The notes below the pieces were generated by a model, which saw nothing but the letters and a program-made list of their open reading frames with translations, was not told the DNA's origin and did not search any database. A program made the position numbers and the translations under genes. From the NCBI GenBank assembly GCA_002365865.1, contig DFAQ01000048.1:1-5706 (forward strand): 5,706 bases of DNA, in the 5' to 3' direction. Of the stretch, positions 5,195 to 5,706 are shown one piece after another. Origin of the DNA: Pelotomaculum sp. UBA3102 (GTDB taxonomy: Bacteria; Bacillota; Desulfotomaculia; Desulfotomaculales; Pelotomaculaceae). Position 1 is the stretch's first letter. Each line of letters opens with the position of its first letter.

Positions 5195-5650
5195 ATGGGT
5201 ACAATAGTAGCAGTATGTACCAGTGGTAAAAAAGGTATGAGAAAGAAGGATCAAGGCGAGGGGTTGCTGGTTAAAGATTACGGTATTCAGGACGATGTGC
5301 ATGCCGGCCCCTGGCACCGTCAGGTCAGCCTGCTTGCCGTTGAAAGTATTGAAAAGATGAAGGCAATGGGTTTGGATGTAGGACCCGGAGACTTTGCCGA
5401 AAATATTACCACCAGTGGATTAGATCTGGTTAACCTTCCCCTGGGGACACGTTTGAAAATCGGGCCGGAAGCAGTTGGCGAGGTAACCCAGATCGGAAAA
5501 GTGTGTCATACCCGTTGTGCCATTTATTATCAGGCCGGTGACTGTGTCATGCCTAGGGAAGGAATATTCATCCGGGTTTTAAACGGCGGAAAAATTAAAA
5601 CAAGCGATGCGATAGAATTTATTCACGGTAAACCGGGGCAGGACAGGTAG
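5195..5650 (+). CDS. Stand-alone MOSC domain protein
   Basis: The protein is 151 residues, nearly all one MOSC (Mo cofactor sulfurase C-terminal) domain, the usual size for stand-alone bacterial members. Diagnostic stretches are HRQVSLLAVESIEKM at 41-55, GDFAENITTSGLDL at 65-78 and GKVCHTRCAIYYQAGDC at 101-117, then VMPREGIFIRVLNGGKI at 118-134. Cys104, Cys108 and Cys117 include the conserved cysteine that in MOSC proteins carries sulfur or ligates molybdenum. Proposed roles are sulfuration or handling of the molybdenum/tungsten cofactor; the exact reaction of the short members is not settled. AAGGA at 5179-5183 lies 11 bases before the ATG, and the 51-base gap to moaA suggests one transcript. 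It may be followed by further Moco genes beyond the window, since no terminator is visible after it. Confidence 0.92.
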   Translation: MGTIVAVCTSGKKGMRKKDQGEGLLVKDYGIQDDVHAGPWHRQVSLLAVESIEKMKAMGLDVGPGDFAENITTSGLDLVNLPLGTRLKIGPEAVGEVTQIGKVCHTRCAIYYQAGDCVMPREGIFIRVLNGGKIKTSDAIEFIHGKPGQDR

Positions 5651-5706
5651 TTTGTGGTATCATTTGTTGTGTATCTGAAAGCAATTTAGTACTACAGCGT
5701 AATATT

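Overview
The window reads as a block of metal-cofactor biosynthesis genes, all on the + strand, from what is probably an anaerobic Firmicute. A relative of the Peptococcaceae/Desulfotomaculum group would fit the mixed GC content, the AGGAG-type ribosome binding sites, the GTG/TTG starts and the gene content. The taxonomy is inferred from style only; no sequence search was run.

Layout. Positions 1-265 hold the 3' end of an unrecognised reading frame that is broken near its left edge. After a gap with a good sigma-A-type promoter (284-312) comes a 117-residue protein of unknown function (396-749). It is followed closely by larB (778-1542), larC (1539-2426, overlapping larB by 4 bases) and larE (2448-3281). 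Together larB, larC and larE encode the pathway to the nickel-pincer nucleotide (NPN) cofactor first described for lactate racemase. The racemase gene larA is not in the window. A second unit starts after a 120-base gap with a possible extended -10 promoter: a MoaD/ThiS-like ubiquitin-fold protein (3402-3644) and a ModE-type winged-helix regulator (3646-4023). A third unit, after a 139-base gap, has moaA (4163-5143, GTP 3',8-cyclase) and a stand-alone MOSC protein (5195-5650). The last 56 bases hold nothing I can identify.

How the genes fit together. LarB carboxylates nicotinic acid adenine dinucleotide, LarE puts sulfur on the two carboxylates, and LarC inserts nickel. MoaA makes the first intermediate of molybdopterin, MoaD-type proteins carry the sulfur for the dithiolene, MOSC proteins handle sulfur/Mo cofactor chemistry, and ModE-type proteins regulate Mo/W genes. 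Both pathways build a sulfur-ligated organic metal cofactor, and here they sit side by side.

Most unusual points. (1) LarC ends after its His-rich stretch and lacks the C-terminal CTP-binding domain. (2) The MoaD-like protein ends in Gly-Gly-Val-Asp rather than Gly-Gly. A run of seven G at that exact spot would give a canonical Gly-Gly-Gly end after a shift one way, and an in-frame fusion to the ModE-like protein after a shift the other way. (3) LarE has a three-cysteine set that suggests the iron-sulfur rather than the sacrificial type. (4) A textbook intrinsic terminator lies antisense inside larC.
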